Source: Lachnospiraceae bacterium YSB2008 (GTDB taxonomy: Bacteria; Bacillota; Clostridia; Lachnospirales; Lachnospiraceae). Taken from it: 64,000 nt of DNA. The translations under genes were made by a program, and so were the position numbers. The notes beneath the pieces are model-generated. The model was not told the DNA's origin. It searched no databases and saw only the letters and a list, made by a program, of their open reading frames with translations. Shown piece by piece: positions 36,046 through 45,179 of the stretch. Where the stretch lies: NCBI GenBank assembly GCA_000687655.1, contig JHWR01000003.1, forward strand, positions 124,001-188,000. The letters run 5' to 3'. Within the stretch, counting starts at the first letter, position 1. Each line of letters opens with the position of its first letter.

Positions 36046-36076
36046 AAGCCGGAGATTTTAGGTCTCCGGCTTCTTT
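36046..36076 (+). terminator. Terminator after ferredoxin
   Basis: AAGCCGGAGA and TCTCCGGCTT form a perfect 10-bp stem with a 7-nt loop, followed by a short T-rich stretch. Confidence 0.85.
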
Positions 36077-36429
36077 GGTATCATGTGATATATAGACTTT
36101 TTATTTTTGAAAAAAATACATGTCTTTTAAACAGGTTTTTCAGCATCTCTCCCTTCTTTCAGAATACTGTCCTTCCTTCAGAGGTTTCTGTGATGTATTT
36201 TCTATTCCTCTCATTTACGGATAAGTATTCAGCTTATTTTCGGAATGTTCTGGAATGATGCTACACGATTCATTTTCAAAAATCAAATTTCTGCCGTGAA
36301 TTCGAGCACTTTGCCAGCATTACCGGCATATAAGCGAATATGCGGCACACTTTATTCACAATAATAAAGTTTTGCTTTACATAGAGGGAAAATATGCTAA
36401 ACTATCTGTAACATATCGGAGGATACTGT
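36077..36429 (+). promoter_or_regulatory. Intergenic region with mecA promoter
   Basis: About 350 bp. No ORF with an SD was seen. A promoter for mecA is likely at TTTACA (36376-36381), 16-bp spacer, TAAACT (36398-36403) with an extended TGC. A small hairpin CCGGCATAT/ATATGCGG (36323-36345) has no assigned role. The rest shows nothing recognisable. Confidence 0.55.
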
Positions 36430-37239
36430 ATGAAGATAGAAAGAGTCAGTGAAAATAAGATAAGGTGTACGCTGAATAAGGATGAGCTTGAAGAGAAGCA
36501 GATCCTTATATCGGAGCTTGCCTATGGCTCGGACAAGGCGAGGGAGCTCTTCTCTGAGCTTATGCGTCTTGCAGAGGAAGAGGTCGGCTTTGAAGCGGAT
36601 TCTACTCCGATCATGATAGAGGCTATACCCGACAGGTCAGGAAATCTTATCCTGAATATTACTAAGGTTGAGAATCCTGAGGAGCTTGATGTTAAGTTTT
36701 CCAGATTTTCAGGTGCCGGAAGACCGGAGAGTGATTACTCCGGACAGATATCATCTGAAGATATAGATATAACCATAAATGACGGAACCTTGGATGAACA
36801 GGATGCGGAGGAAACTGAAGACGCTGCGACTGCTTCAACGGAAGAAAGGCTCGAGAATCTCAGCGATTTCCTGAAGGAGCTTAAAAAGACTGCAAATGCA
36901 GCGGGAACGAACCTTCAGCCACTTCCGAAGCCGGATGAGAATGAGGGACGACAGGCGGTATTTGCATTCAAGAGTCTTCGTGATGTTATTTCAGTTTCAA
37001 GACTTGTGAGAAGACTGTATCACAGTACCAATTCACTCTATAAAAACGAAGCTGACGGCAAGTTTTACCTTTATATAGAATGCGATCGTGATAAGAAAGA
37101 AGATTTTATCAAGACATGCAGCATAATAAGTGAGTTCGCGGCACCTTGCCGTTTCACATATGCGACTCCTGATTTCTTCGGAGAGCATTTTAAGACTATC
37201 AGAAAGGCGAATGCCCTTCAGATACTTTCGACATTGTAA
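36430..37239 (+). CDS. mecA: Adaptor protein MecA-like
   Basis: 269 residues. The N-terminal domain begins MKIERVSENKIRCTLNKDEL, as in MecA, and the C-terminal domain (about 165-265; AVFAFKSLRDVISVSRLV, KFYLYIE) is the ClpC-binding module. The two are joined by an acidic linker (about 95-150). MecA delivers targets to ClpCP and holds regulators such as ComK in Bacillus. Here its targets are unknown. SD CGGAGGA before ATG. Confidence 0.85.
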   Translation: MKIERVSENKIRCTLNKDELEEKQILISELAYGSDKARELFSELMRLAEEEVGFEADSTPIMIEAIPDRSGNLILNITKVENPEELDVKFSRFSGAGRPESDYSGQISSEDIDITINDGTLDEQDAEETEDAATASTEERLENLSDFLKELKKTANAAGTNLQPLPKPDENEGRQAVFAFKSLRDVISVSRLVRRLYHSTNSLYKNEADGKFYLYIECDRDKKEDFIKTCSIISEFAAPCRFTYATPDFFGEHFKTIRKANALQILSTL

Positions 37240-37260
37240 ACTATATATTTATAAATAATG

Positions 37261-37291
37261 AAAGCCCAGCGGTATGAACCGTTGGGCTTTT
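37261..37291. terminator. Bidirectional terminator
   Basis: AAAGCCCAGCGG and CCGTTGGGCTTT pair with a 6-nt loop, between convergent mecA and transketolase genes. Confidence 0.88.
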
Positions 37292-37329
37292 GCTATCTGT
37301 ATCGTATGCCACGAAAGGCACACTCTGTT

Positions 37330-39312
37330 TTACAGTGATTTAAATGTATTAACTACATTTTCAACTGTGAATCCGAAGTATGGGAAGAGCTCTCCGGCAG
37401 GAGCGGAAGCGCCGAAGGTTGTCATACCTATGGTCTTACCATTAAGTCCTGTGTAGCGGTCCCAACCGAAGGTTGAAAGTGCTTCAACGGAAACTCTCTT
37501 TGTAACATCCTTAGGAAGTACAGCGTTCTTATATTCATCCGGCTGATCCTCGAAGAGATCCATACATGGCATGCTGACTACTCTTACGTCTATACCGTCT
37601 GCAAGGAGGGCTTTTCTTGCATCTACTGCAAGTGATACCTCTGAACCTGAAGCAATGAGGATTCCGTCCGGAGTATCCTTGTCGCTGTCCTCAAGTATAT
37701 ATCCACCCTTAAGTGCATCAACAGATGAACCGTCGAGCTGTGGGAGATTCTGTCTTGAAAGTATGAGTGCTGAAGGAGCATCCTTACTGTTCTCTGCGAA
37801 ATACCATGCAGCTGCTGTTTCCATAGCATCAGCAGGTCTCCATGCATAGAAGTTTGGAAGTGCTCTGAAAGTAGCGAGCTGTTCAATCGGCTCATGTGTA
37901 GGACCGTCCTCACCTACTCCGATACTGTCATGTGTAAGAACATATGTAAGTGGAAGCTTCATAAGTGATGAAAGTCTTGCCATCTGCTTCAGGTAATCAC
38001 TGAATACGAAGAAGGTAGAAACAAATGGTCTGAGTCCGCCGTGAAGAGCTATACCATTTCCGATAGCTGCCATTGCAAGCTCTCTTACACCGAAATGAAG
38101 ATTTGAACCGGTTCTGTCTTCAGCTGAGAAATCGCCAAGTCCGTTCATATAGGTCTTTGTTGAAGGAGCAAGGTCAGCTGCACCACCGAACATATTCGGA
38201 AGCACCTTTGTCATGTAGTTGATAAGCTTTCCGGATACGCTTCTTGTAGCTTCAGGCTTATCTGCAACATGCCAGAAATCATCCATATCATAAAGAACCT
38301 TTGCTGAATCAGCATCGAAGTACTTATCCCAGAGCTCTTTCATTTCAGGATATTCTGCTGCATAAGCTTCGAAGAGCTTATTCCATTCATCCTCTGCCTT
38401 AGCCTTTTCATCAGCAATAGCTTTATAATTATCGTAGATATCCTGCGGAACTACGAAGCTTTCTTTTTCTTCCCAGCCAAGATTCTCACGAAGTGCTGCA
38501 ACATTTTCAACTCCGAGAGGCTCGCCGTGTGCTGCGGCTTTGCCTTCCTTGGCAGGACAGCCAGCACCGATCTTTGTCTTGATCTCGATGAGTGTAGGTC
38601 TTGTCTTATCTGACTTAGCTGCCTCGATGGCAACTCTTATTGCATTTATATCATTTCCGTCATCTACTCTGATGGTCTGGAAGCCGAATGCCTGGAAACG
38701 CTGCGATACATTTTCACGGAAAGCAATGTTTGTACCGCCTTCTATGGAAATGTCGTTTGAATCATAAAGTACTATGAGTTTTCCAAGGCCGAGGGTTCCT
38801 GCAAGAGAAAATGCCTCGTAGCTTGTACCTTCCATCATACATCCGTCGCCACCAAGTACAAATGTATAGTGATCAACTACCGGATAACCTTCTTTATTAA
38901 ATACTGAAGCGAGATGCTCCTCGGCCATAGCCATACCAACTGCCATAGCCATACCTGCTCCAAGAGGACCGGTAGTGGCATCAACACCTACAGTATGACC
39001 ATATTCAGGATGGCCCGGAGTGAGTGAACCAAACTGGCGGAAATTCTTGATGTCATCTATTGTAAGTCCGTAACCGAAAAGGTGAAGGAGTGAATAGAGC
39101 AGCATTGAACCATGTCCGCCTGAAAGGATGAAACGGTCACGGTTAAACCACTTAGGATCAGCCGGATTGAACTTCATACATTTGCTCCAGAGTGTATATG
39201 CCATAGGAGCTGCTCCGAGTGGAAGTCCCGGGTGACCGGAATTTGCTTTCTGAATTGCATCCGCGGAAAGTATGCGGATGGCGTCTATAGATCTTTCATC
39301 AATCGTTTTCAT
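37330..39312 (-). CDS. tkt: Transketolase
   Basis: 660 residues from ATG 39312 (GAGGAGG 9 nt upstream). Thiamine diphosphate enzyme with [17 protein letters not shown], the cofactor motif GGDGCMMEG to [10 protein letters not shown], and the second-half motif [19 protein letters not shown]. It moves two-carbon units in the pentose phosphate pathway and supplies pentoses for nucleotides, which also fits pentose fermentation in this family. Its start overlaps the DUF1858 gene by 14 nt, so the two are coupled. Confidence 0.96.
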   Translation of the reverse strand: MKTIDERSIDAIRILSADAIQKANSGHPGLPLGAAPMAYTLWSKCMKFNPADPKWFNRDRFILSGGHGSMLLYSLLHLFGYGLTIDDIKNFRQFGSLTPGHPEYGHTVGVDATTGPLGAGMAMAVGMAMAEEHLASVFNKEGYPVVDHYTFVLGGDGCMMEGTSYEAFSLAGTLGLGKLIVLYDSNDISIEGGTNIAFRENVSQRFQAFGFQTIRVDDGNDINAIRVAIEAAKSDKTRPTLIEIKTKIGAGCPAKEGKAAAHGEPLGVENVAALRENLGWEEKESFVVPQDIYDNYKAIADEKAKAEDEWNKLFEAYAAEYPEMKELWDKYFDADSAKVLYDMDDFWHVADKPEATRSVSGKLINYMTKVLPNMFGGAADLAPSTKTYMNGLGDFSAEDRTGSNLHFGVRELAMAAIGNGIALHGGLRPFVSTFFVFSDYLKQMARLSSLMKLPLTYVLTHDSIGVGEDGPTHEPIEQLATFRALPNFYAWRPADAMETAAAWYFAENSKDAPSALILSRQNLPQLDGSSVDALKGGYILEDSDKDTPDGILIASGSEVSLAVDARKALLADGIDVRVVSMPCMDLFEDQPDEYKNAVLPKDVTKRVSVEALSTFGWDRYTGLNGKTIGMTTFGASAPAGELFPYFGFTVENVVNTFKSL

Positions 39313-39571
39313 CTGCCTGATCCTCCTCAACGTACTTTTTCTTCATATAATATTTAATATCGTCCAGAACCTGTTCAGGATCCATGCCGTGTACCATGCA
39401 TGCCTCAGATATTGATTCCATAAAAGCGGCAGGGCAGGTTACACATGACATACCTGAAGCCATAAGAATAGCGGCATTTCCGGGATCCATCTCAAGGAGC
39501 TGGTATATCGGAAGGCTGCCGTCTATAGCATCGATCTGTTCCGCTGTGTATGTTTTGGTGTTTTCTTCCAT
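39299..39571 (-). CDS. DUF1858-domain small redox-type protein
   Basis: 90 residues. Core domain of about 65 residues ([19 protein letters not shown], then [15 protein letters not shown]) carries the CxxC pair seen in DUF1858 and hybrid-cluster-associated proteins. A charged tail (EEDQADEND) follows. The CxxC suggests a redox or metal role. It is transcribed together with transketolase and overlaps it by 14 nt. No proven function for the family. Confidence 0.8.
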   Translation of the reverse strand: MEENTKTYTAEQIDAIDGSLPIYQLLEMDPGNAAILMASGMSCVTCPAAFMESISEACMVHGMDPEQVLDDIKYYMKKKYVEEDQADEND

Positions 39572-39941
39572 GATAGGAATGCGTCCTTTCTATATAAATG
39601 TATGTCGTTCGTATTATCTACGACAGCATACATATTAGCATAAATCAAAATGTATAACAATGGAATAATCTACTCAAAATGTGTGAGATTTTATTATCTT
39701 GCTCACAGAGTTCCTCCCAATAGGTCATGAACCATAATACATTCTATCTGCAAGCAGAGAAATTGTATATTGTATACAATCTCTGTACTTAAAAAAGTAC
39801 AAAAAGTGCTGTTTTTGGCGTTGACGTGTATACAAGAACAAACTATAATGGAACCATTAGAAGGGAAAATGTACGGAGAAAGTGGGTTTTTTGGCTTTCG
39901 ATACATTTCCCAAAAAGAATATCTTAAAGGAGGATTTTTTA
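39572..39941 (+). promoter_or_regulatory. pfl regulatory region: two inverted repeats, promoter, structured leader
   Basis: ATTGTATA-TTG-TATACAAT (39762-39780) is a perfect palindromic operator; TGTACTT-AAAA-AAGTACA (39784-39801) is a second. The promoter is TTGACG (39821-39826), 17-bp spacer, TATAAT (39844-39849); the spacer holds another TGTATACAA half-site. The leader (39863-39911) pairs GGGAAAATGTA with TACATTTCCC around an inner GAAAG/CTTTC, giving a hairpin that ends about 15 nt before the SD AAAGGAGG. The pattern fits a strong, redox- or oxygen-controlled promoter, but the regulator is unknown. Confidence 0.7.
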
Positions 39942-41990
39942 ATGGAAGCAACAGGTTGGAATGGCTTTGTAGGCGGTAAGTGGCAGAAAGAAGTTAATGT
40001 TCGTGACTTCATCCAGAAGAATTATACACCATATGAGGGTGATGACGAGTTCCTCGCTGAGCCTACACAGAACACAAAGGATCTTTGGCAGCAGGTTCTT
40101 GATCTTTCTAAGAAGGAAAGAGAAGCAGGTGGTGTTCTCGATATGGATACAAAGGTTGTATCTACACTTACATCACATGGTCCAGGATATCTTGATAAGT
40201 CCAAGGAGACAATCGTAGGATTCCAGACAGACAAGCCATTCAAGAGAGGTATGAACGTTTACGGTGGTATCCGTATGGCTGAGAAGGCTTGTAAGGATAA
40301 CGGTTATGAGGTTGATCCTGAGATAGTAGAATTCTTTACAATTCACAGAAAGACACACAATGCAGGTGTATTTGATGTTTATGATCCAGAGATCAGAAGA
40401 TGCCGTTCAAATCACATCATCACAGGACTTCCGGATGCTTACGGACGTGGACGTATCATCGGTGACTACAGAAGAGTAGCACTTTACGGTATTGATTACC
40501 TTGTAGCTGATAAGGAAGATCAGAAGGAATCATTCGGTACAGAGTACACAGATGACGTAATCAGAGGTAAGGAAGAGATCTCAGAGCAGATCAAGGCCCT
40601 TAAAGAGTTAAAGCAGATGGCTGCATCATATGGTTTTGATATTTCAAAGCCGGCACAGAATGTTCAGGAAGCAATCCAGTGGACATACTTTGGTTATCTT
40701 GGTGCTGTTAAGGAGCAGAACGGTGCTGCTATGTCACTTGGACGTACAGCTACATTCCTTGACTGCTACGCTGAGAGAGACCTTGCAAACGGTACATTTA
40801 CAGAAGAGCAGATTCAGGAGTTCGTTGATCACTTCATCATGAAGCTTCGTCTTGTTAAGTTCGCAAGAACACCTGAGTACAACCAGATATTCGCTGGTGA
40901 CCCAGTTTGGGTAACAGAGTCACTTGGTGGTATGGGTGTTGACGGACGTACACTTGTATCAAAGATGTCATTCAGATATCTTCATACACTTGACAACCTT
41001 GGTACAGCACCGGAGCCAAACCTTACAGTTCTTTGGTCAACAAGACTTCCTATCAACTGGAAGCAGTACTGTGCTAAGATGTCTATCAAGTCTTCATCAA
41101 TCCAGTATGAGAACGATGATATGATGAGAGTTGTTCATGGTGATGATTACGGTATCGCTTGCTGCGTATCTTCAATGAGAATCGGTAAAGAGATGCAGTT
41201 CTTCGGAGCAAGAGCAAACCTTGCTAAATGTCTTCTTTACGCTATCAACGGTGGTGTTGATGAGTGTACAGGAGTTCAGGTAGGACCTAAGTATAGACCA
41301 ATCACATCTGAGTACCTTGACTATGATGAGGTTATGGAAAAATATGAGGATATGATGGAATGGCTTGCTAAGGTTTATGTAAATGCTCTTAACATCATTC
41401 ACTACATGCATGATAAGTATGCATATGAGAGAATCCAGATGGCTCTTCATGACAGAGACGTAAAGAGATACTTTGCAACAGGTATCGCAGGACTTTCAGT
41501 TGTAGCTGACTCACTTTCAGCTATCAAGTATGCTAAAGTTAAATGTATAAGAAATGAACAGGGTGTTGTTGTAAGCTATGAGACAGAGGGTGACTTCCCT
41601 AAATATGGTAACAATGATGACAGAGTTGATGAGATTGCTGCAAATCTTGTTACAAAGTTCATGAAGATGATCAGATCACATCATGTATATAGAAATGGTT
41701 TCCCAACAATGTCAGTTCTTACTATCACATCAAACGTAACTTATGGTAAGAATACAGGTGATACTCCATGTGGTAGAAAGCATGGTCAGCCACTTGCTCC
41801 TGGTGCAAACCCAATGCATGGTAGAGATACTCACGGTGCTTATGCATCACTTTCATCAGTTGCTAAGCTTCCATTCGAGTATGCTCAGGATGGTATTTCA
41901 AATACATTCTCAATCATTCCTAATGCACTTGGTAAGGAAGATCAGGTATTCGCAGGCGACCTTGAAGTTGACCTTGGACTTGATAAATAG
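39942..41990 (+). CDS. pflB: Pyruvate formate-lyase core lacking the C-terminal glycyl-radical domain
   Basis: 682 residues from ATG 39942 (AAAGGAGG 9 nt upstream). It aligns along the normal [12 protein letters not shown] near the N-terminus, [12 protein letters not shown], and the active Cys407-Cys408 pair in YGIACCVSS. It ends [17 protein letters not shown] and a few residues more, where ordinary PFL continues for about 80 residues with the glycyl-radical loop RVSGYA. That domain is absent here and is found as a separate gene at 42339. PFL converts pyruvate and CoA to acetyl-CoA and formate. Codon use is strongly biased, as in very highly expressed genes. No activase gene is in the window. 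Confidence 0.93.
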   Translation: MEATGWNGFVGGKWQKEVNVRDFIQKNYTPYEGDDEFLAEPTQNTKDLWQQVLDLSKKEREAGGVLDMDTKVVSTLTSHGPGYLDKSKETIVGFQTDKPFKRGMNVYGGIRMAEKACKDNGYEVDPEIVEFFTIHRKTHNAGVFDVYDPEIRRCRSNHIITGLPDAYGRGRIIGDYRRVALYGIDYLVADKEDQKESFGTEYTDDVIRGKEEISEQIKALKELKQMAASYGFDISKPAQNVQEAIQWTYFGYLGAVKEQNGAAMSLGRTATFLDCYAERDLANGTFTEEQIQEFVDHFIMKLRLVKFARTPEYNQIFAGDPVWVTESLGGMGVDGRTLVSKMSFRYLHTLDNLGTAPEPNLTVLWSTRLPINWKQYCAKMSIKSSSIQYENDDMMRVVHGDDYGIACCVSSMRIGKEMQFFGARANLAKCLLYAINGGVDECTGVQVGPKYRPITSEYLDYDEVMEKYEDMMEWLAKVYVNALNIIHYMHDKYAYERIQMALHDRDVKRYFATGIAGLSVVADSLSAIKYAKVKCIRNEQGVVVSYETEGDFPKYGNNDDRVDEIAANLVTKFMKMIRSHHVYRNGFPTMSVLTITSNVTYGKNTGDTPCGRKHGQPLAPGANPMHGRDTHGAYASLSSVAKLPFEYAQDGISNTFSIIPNALGKEDQVFAGDLEVDLGLDK

Positions 41991-42081
41991 GGCAGGATTG
42001 CGAAGTAAATCGAGGAATCATACCGTTAAATATCAAAAGTATCACATATACCACATGTGAGATTATGATAGAGGTATAAAT

Positions 42082-42303
42082 ATGAGTGATAAGTTAAATG
42101 ACGTTAATGACATAGTTTCTATGCTTGATAATATGGTAGAGAACGGGACCGGACACATCAATGTGTCCGTGGACCCGGAAGCCGAAGCAGGCAAAACGGT
42201 TGAAACTATGGGCTGTATAGACTGTGCGAAGGGTGATCTTGCATGTTCAGTGCCTACACTTATGGAAGGCATGGATGACGCTTTTGCAGATCAGAATAAG
42301 TAG
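42082..42303 (+). CDS. Small Cys-containing paralogue of the PFL radical domain N-terminus
   Basis: 73 residues. The first 30 residues ([20 protein letters not shown]) match the first part of the separate PFL radical domain ([20 protein letters not shown]). After that the sequence differs: there is no RVSGYA loop, and instead [15 protein letters not shown] gives Cys45, Cys48 and Cys55. It lies between the PFL core and the radical-domain gene, with AGAGG 7 nt before its ATG. It may occupy the same docking surface, perhaps as a cap, assembly factor, redox switch or metal-binding partner. All of these are inference; no described family was recognised. Confidence 0.75.
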   Translation: MSDKLNDVNDIVSMLDNMVENGTGHINVSVDPEAEAGKTVETMGCIDCAKGDLACSVPTLMEGMDDAFADQNK

Positions 42304-42338
42304 TGCAGGTCTTAATAAATAAAGGAGGAGATAAAGAA

Positions 42339-42578
42339 ATGGCTAGTAAAGCACAGGTAGATAACTTAGTAGATATGTTAGATGGTTATGTTGACAAGGG
42401 TGGTCATCACCTTAACGTTAACGTGTACAACAGAGAGACTCTTATAGATGCTCAGAAGCATCCAGAGAATTATCCACAGCTCACAATCCGTGTATCAGGA
42501 TATGCTGTTAACTTCATCAAGTTAACAAAGGAGCAGCAGGATGACGTTATCTCACGTACATTCCATGAGTCACTCTAA
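42339..42578 (+). CDS. Stand-alone PFL glycyl-radical domain (GrcA-like)
   Basis: 79 residues from ATG 42339, with AAAGGAGGAG upstream; an earlier GTG at 42303 has no SD. The whole protein is the PFL C-terminal domain: [20 protein letters not shown], then [16 protein letters not shown] with the radical glycine at Gly54, then [18 protein letters not shown] as at the end of PFL. The E. coli GrcA (YfiD) and phage T4 homologues are spare radical domains that rescue an oxygen-cleaved full PFL. Here the neighbouring PFL has no such domain of its own, so this protein is probably an obligatory subunit (682 + 79 = 761 residues). Confidence 0.92.
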   Translation: MASKAQVDNLVDMLDGYVDKGGHHLNVNVYNRETLIDAQKHPENYPQLTIRVSGYAVNFIKLTKEQQDDVISRTFHESL

Positions 42579-42613
42579 GAAAATCTACCATTAATTAAAT
42601 ATGGTGATAAATG

Positions 42614-42640
42614 GCGCGGAGCATATGCTCCGCGCTTTTG
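42614..42640 (+). terminator. Terminator of the pfl operon
   Basis: GCGCGGAGCAT and ATGCTCCGCGC form a perfect 22-base palindromic stem, followed by TTTT. Confidence 0.9.
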
Positions 42641-42710
42641 TTATATAACAGGAGACTGTGTATCCTATTATAAATAGTCAATTGTATCATATTTGTGATA
42701 TGATTATGCT

Positions 42711-44162
42711 ATGCTTAAAGATATCTTTTTAAAACTGAATAAGAAGCTGCCGTCTGATGTTCTTGATTATGACAGTACTTCAAAAATACTGTCATTCTAC
42801 GGGAATAATCTTCATGCTACTTTCACTAAATCAAATAATAATGTGCGGATGTCCATCCGTCGAAATGGAAAACAGTACGATTATATCCTTAAGAACGAGA
42901 AGGAAGTCTATTACGTTATAAAAAGGCTATATAAAGGAAAAATCAGCTTTGACGAGACTGACAGTAGAAGCATCTCTGTAAAAGGGTTGCTGTGGTACAG
43001 GTTAAACTATAAGCCTCTTGCCACGAAGATATTCATGATAGTTCTTGGCCTGGCTATAACTATATCCTCTTCGTTTATGGTTCTTGCCGGAATCTTTACT
43101 TTTTCTGATGGCTACCGCAAAATGGGATATTATGATATTGGACTTTTTATCATGCTTTTCTTTTTCATTGCGGCCGGAATAGCTCTTATAATCGGGGCAT
43201 TCGGAAGATATGTATATGAAGGCCTGCATTTTATAAGTCTCTTTCTGAGCGGATTTTCAATCTGTATGTTTTTTTATGGAATAGAAGACTTGATCAGTGA
43301 TAAAGATTATGGCGTACGGAATCTCATTTCTACTATAGTACTATTTGGTTTCATGCTTCTTGCCGGAATACTCTTCATGATCATGAGTCTTCTGAAAAAG
43401 AAAAGTGACAGTGTTGTTATCCGCAGAACTCCGGTTCTGCCGCCTGACGAAAAACTTAGTATTCTTTTTGATAACATATATGAGAACAATAAGGTCCAGA
43501 CACTCAGTCTCAATCTGACAGGGGATATCCCCCAATACAGTGGGAGCCGCATAGGAGGAAATCCTTATACTGATGGAACTATAGATACAAACGAGGTATC
43601 GGGCATGACCTTCCTCGGACAGATCAACCTTGCCCAGATTGAAACTCCATCAAAACTTCCTTCAAATGGATTGCTCCAGTTTTTCTTTGTGGAGGAAGGA
43701 GATTATGAGCTGGAGGTCGAGACTCTATACTACCCTCATATAGATGAGCAAAGGGATGAATTCTGTAATAACAGCAAGAGCCTTCAGGTTACGTCCGAGA
43801 TGTGGCCGGAAATCAAGGACACAGATGTAAGCGATATATATGCAGTTGCAGCAGAGCTCGGAATACCTCTCGAAGCAGACCTCGAGTTTCAGGACTTCTA
43901 TGATCAGGATGCATTCCCGAAACCAAAGGGAGATTACTTACTCGGTCCAATCCGTAATACCGCACCTGAAACACTTAATACGGAGGCAGATTCATATAGT
44001 ATTCCGCTTTTCTCAATTTCTTCAGATTCACCGATAATCACACACCTCTGCAGTGATAACAGCGTTTATCTGGACGGTTTACAGGTATTTATAAGCGATG
44101 AGTGCCTTCGCGCTAATGATTTCAGCGATGTATATACAGTTATGAATTTCTATTATTGGTAA
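42711..44162 (+). CDS. Membrane protein with C-terminal DUF1963-like domain
   Basis: 483 residues. A small soluble N-terminal domain (1-95), then four or five TM helices (about 103-230), then a cytoplasmic or outer soluble region (about 245-483). The C-terminal segment shows GMTFLGQINLAQI and GLLQFFFVEEGDYEL, which recall DUF1963 (YwqG-like) proteins. No SD is visible before the ATG at 42711, so the start is uncertain. Single gene between two terminators. Function unknown. Confidence 0.65.
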   Translation: MLKDIFLKLNKKLPSDVLDYDSTSKILSFYGNNLHATFTKSNNNVRMSIRRNGKQYDYILKNEKEVYYVIKRLYKGKISFDETDSRSISVKGLLWYRLNYKPLATKIFMIVLGLAITISSSFMVLAGIFTFSDGYRKMGYYDIGLFIMLFFFIAAGIALIIGAFGRYVYEGLHFISLFLSGFSICMFFYGIEDLISDKDYGVRNLISTIVLFGFMLLAGILFMIMSLLKKKSDSVVIRRTPVLPPDEKLSILFDNIYENNKVQTLSLNLTGDIPQYSGSRIGGNPYTDGTIDTNEVSGMTFLGQINLAQIETPSKLPSNGLLQFFFVEEGDYELEVETLYYPHIDEQRDEFCNNSKSLQVTSEMWPEIKDTDVSDIYAVAAELGIPLEADLEFQDFYDQDAFPKPKGDYLLGPIRNTAPETLNTEADSYSIPLFSISSDSPIITHLCSDNSVYLDGLQVFISDECLRANDFSDVYTVMNFYYW

Positions 44163-44177
44163 GTTTTATATGCATAA

Positions 44178-44202
44178 AGCGCGGAGTTCAAAGCTCCGCG
44201 CT
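44178..44202. terminator. Terminator-like hairpin between convergent genes
   Basis: AGCGCGGAG and CTCCGCGCT form a 9-bp stem, extended by TT/AG pairs. T-rich sequence follows on the plus strand. The stem repeats GCGCGGAG from the pfl terminator at 42614. Confidence 0.7.
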
Positions 44203-44203
44203 G

Positions 44204-44344
44204 TTATTCTTCTTCAGCTTTTAAAACGGCAAATATCTTCTTCATTTTCTGATCAGTCTCCGGTGGCGGATTGCAGTCCTCGGCTATGATTCGGAAGAAG
44301 TCTTTCAGGCTGTATTTAGTTTCTGAACAATGTTCATTTCCCAT
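44204..44344 (-). CDS. Small 46-residue protein
   Basis: Not recognised. ATG 44344 has AGAAGGAGG upstream. The frame starts MGNEHCSETKYSLKDFF, contains DCNPPPETDQ and ends KAEEE with TAA at 44204. It has two Cys residues and no TM helix. It resembles the other small minus-strand gene at 7742 in size, strong SD and acidic end, though no clear homology is visible beyond the short KYSL stretch. Confidence 0.6.
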   Translation of the reverse strand: MGNEHCSETKYSLKDFFRIIAEDCNPPPETDQKMKKIFAVLKAEEE

Positions 44345-44432
44345 TTGAATTCCTCCTTCTGTAATATAGACAGCAAAATAAAGGAAGCGGTTTTATATTC
44401 TTTCAGTTTTTTTAAAAAAAAGCAAAAAAAAT

Positions 44433-44461
44433 AAAACCGATTGAACCTAAGCGTTGTCTAT
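44433..44461 (+). promoter_or_regulatory. ECF-like promoter A
   Basis: AAAACC (44433-44438), 17-bp spacer, GTCTAT (44456-44461), followed by CTATCAGAT. The same arrangement occurs at 48611. It is unlike sigma-A promoters and resembles ECF promoters (AAC-type -35, GTC-type -10). The gene for an unusual ECF sigma lies 2.5 kb away. Confidence 0.6.
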
Positions 44462-44501
44462 CTATCAGATTAAAAGGAAAAACCTAAAGGAGGACGAAAA
44501 A

Positions 44502-45056
44502 ATGTCAGCAAAATTATCACCAGTAGAAAAGAGTAACATATGTAAGGCAATGATGGATGGAAGATGCAGGGATGTAGTTTTATATCAGAGTCCGAGGTTC
44601 AATGGCAGTAACAAAATAAAGGATACTAGAACGAATGCGGTAAACACAATGAATGCAGTAGGAGATATAGCACATCTTCTGGCTTATGGTTTTACAATAG
44701 GTGGACTCATGCATATGGCAGGAAGAAGCGTGAGCCAGGATGCAAATTGGTCAAATGTAGTAGCCAATGCTAAAACAAGAGCAAATTCAAATAGATTATA
44801 TACAGTTGAAAATGCTCCGTGTACACAGTTTGCAGTGGTTGGTGGAAGATATATTACTCTCTATGAAAAAGGGGAGTATAAAAGCAGAATTATAAACTAT
44901 AAAGATGTTGTTCAGATAAGTGTAGGACCGAAAGGCCTTACATTTTTAACAGATAATAATGAAAAAGGAAATGTATATAATGCATATATAATCCATACAG
45001 ATGTAATCGGTCTTGAGAAGATGGCTATGTACAGTGTAGAAAATTGCCTTAGATGA
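44502..45056 (+). CDS. Hypothetical protein, 184 residues
   Basis: Not recognised. Starts at ATG 44502, with AAAGGAGGACG upstream; an earlier TTG at 44454 is part of the promoter. No signal peptide; a moderately hydrophobic Gly-rich stretch (AHLLAYGFTIGGLMHMAG, about residues 57-74) might insert in a membrane. The C-terminal third (FAVVGGRYITLYEKGEYKS, VVQISVGPKGL) is beta-rich, similar in pattern to small PH-like or bPH domains. It lies behind the ECF-like promoter A, so it is probably a member of the regulon of the nearby sigma. Confidence 0.6.
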   Translation: MSAKLSPVEKSNICKAMMDGRCRDVVLYQSPRFNGSNKIKDTRTNAVNTMNAVGDIAHLLAYGFTIGGLMHMAGRSVSQDANWSNVVANAKTRANSNRLYTVENAPCTQFAVVGGRYITLYEKGEYKSRIINYKDVVQISVGPKGLTFLTDNNEKGNVYNAYIIHTDVIGLEKMAMYSVENCLR

Positions 45057-45179
45057 TGAGTGTTAATGCCATATCACCCTGTGGCATATAAATGTAAGAT
45101 GCATAATCCTGTATGAAAAAACTGTTGTGATTGGCCATATCCTCATTAAAATGTGTTGGAAGGTAAAAAACAAATTGAT

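Noticed and set aside
36077-36375. Possible small gene in the gap before mecA
   Set aside because: Neither strand shows an ATG with an SD and an open frame of useful length.
42036-42062. CRP-like site TCACAT...ATGTGA between PFL core and the small partner
   Set aside because: The half-sites are in the wrong order and spacing for CRP/FNR, and it lies within the operon; at most a weak RNA hairpin.
41988-42338. Frameshift or sequencing error breaking PFL
   Set aside because: The core and the radical domain are separated by 348 bp holding another complete gene with an SD, and the radical gene has its own strong SD; a single error cannot give this.
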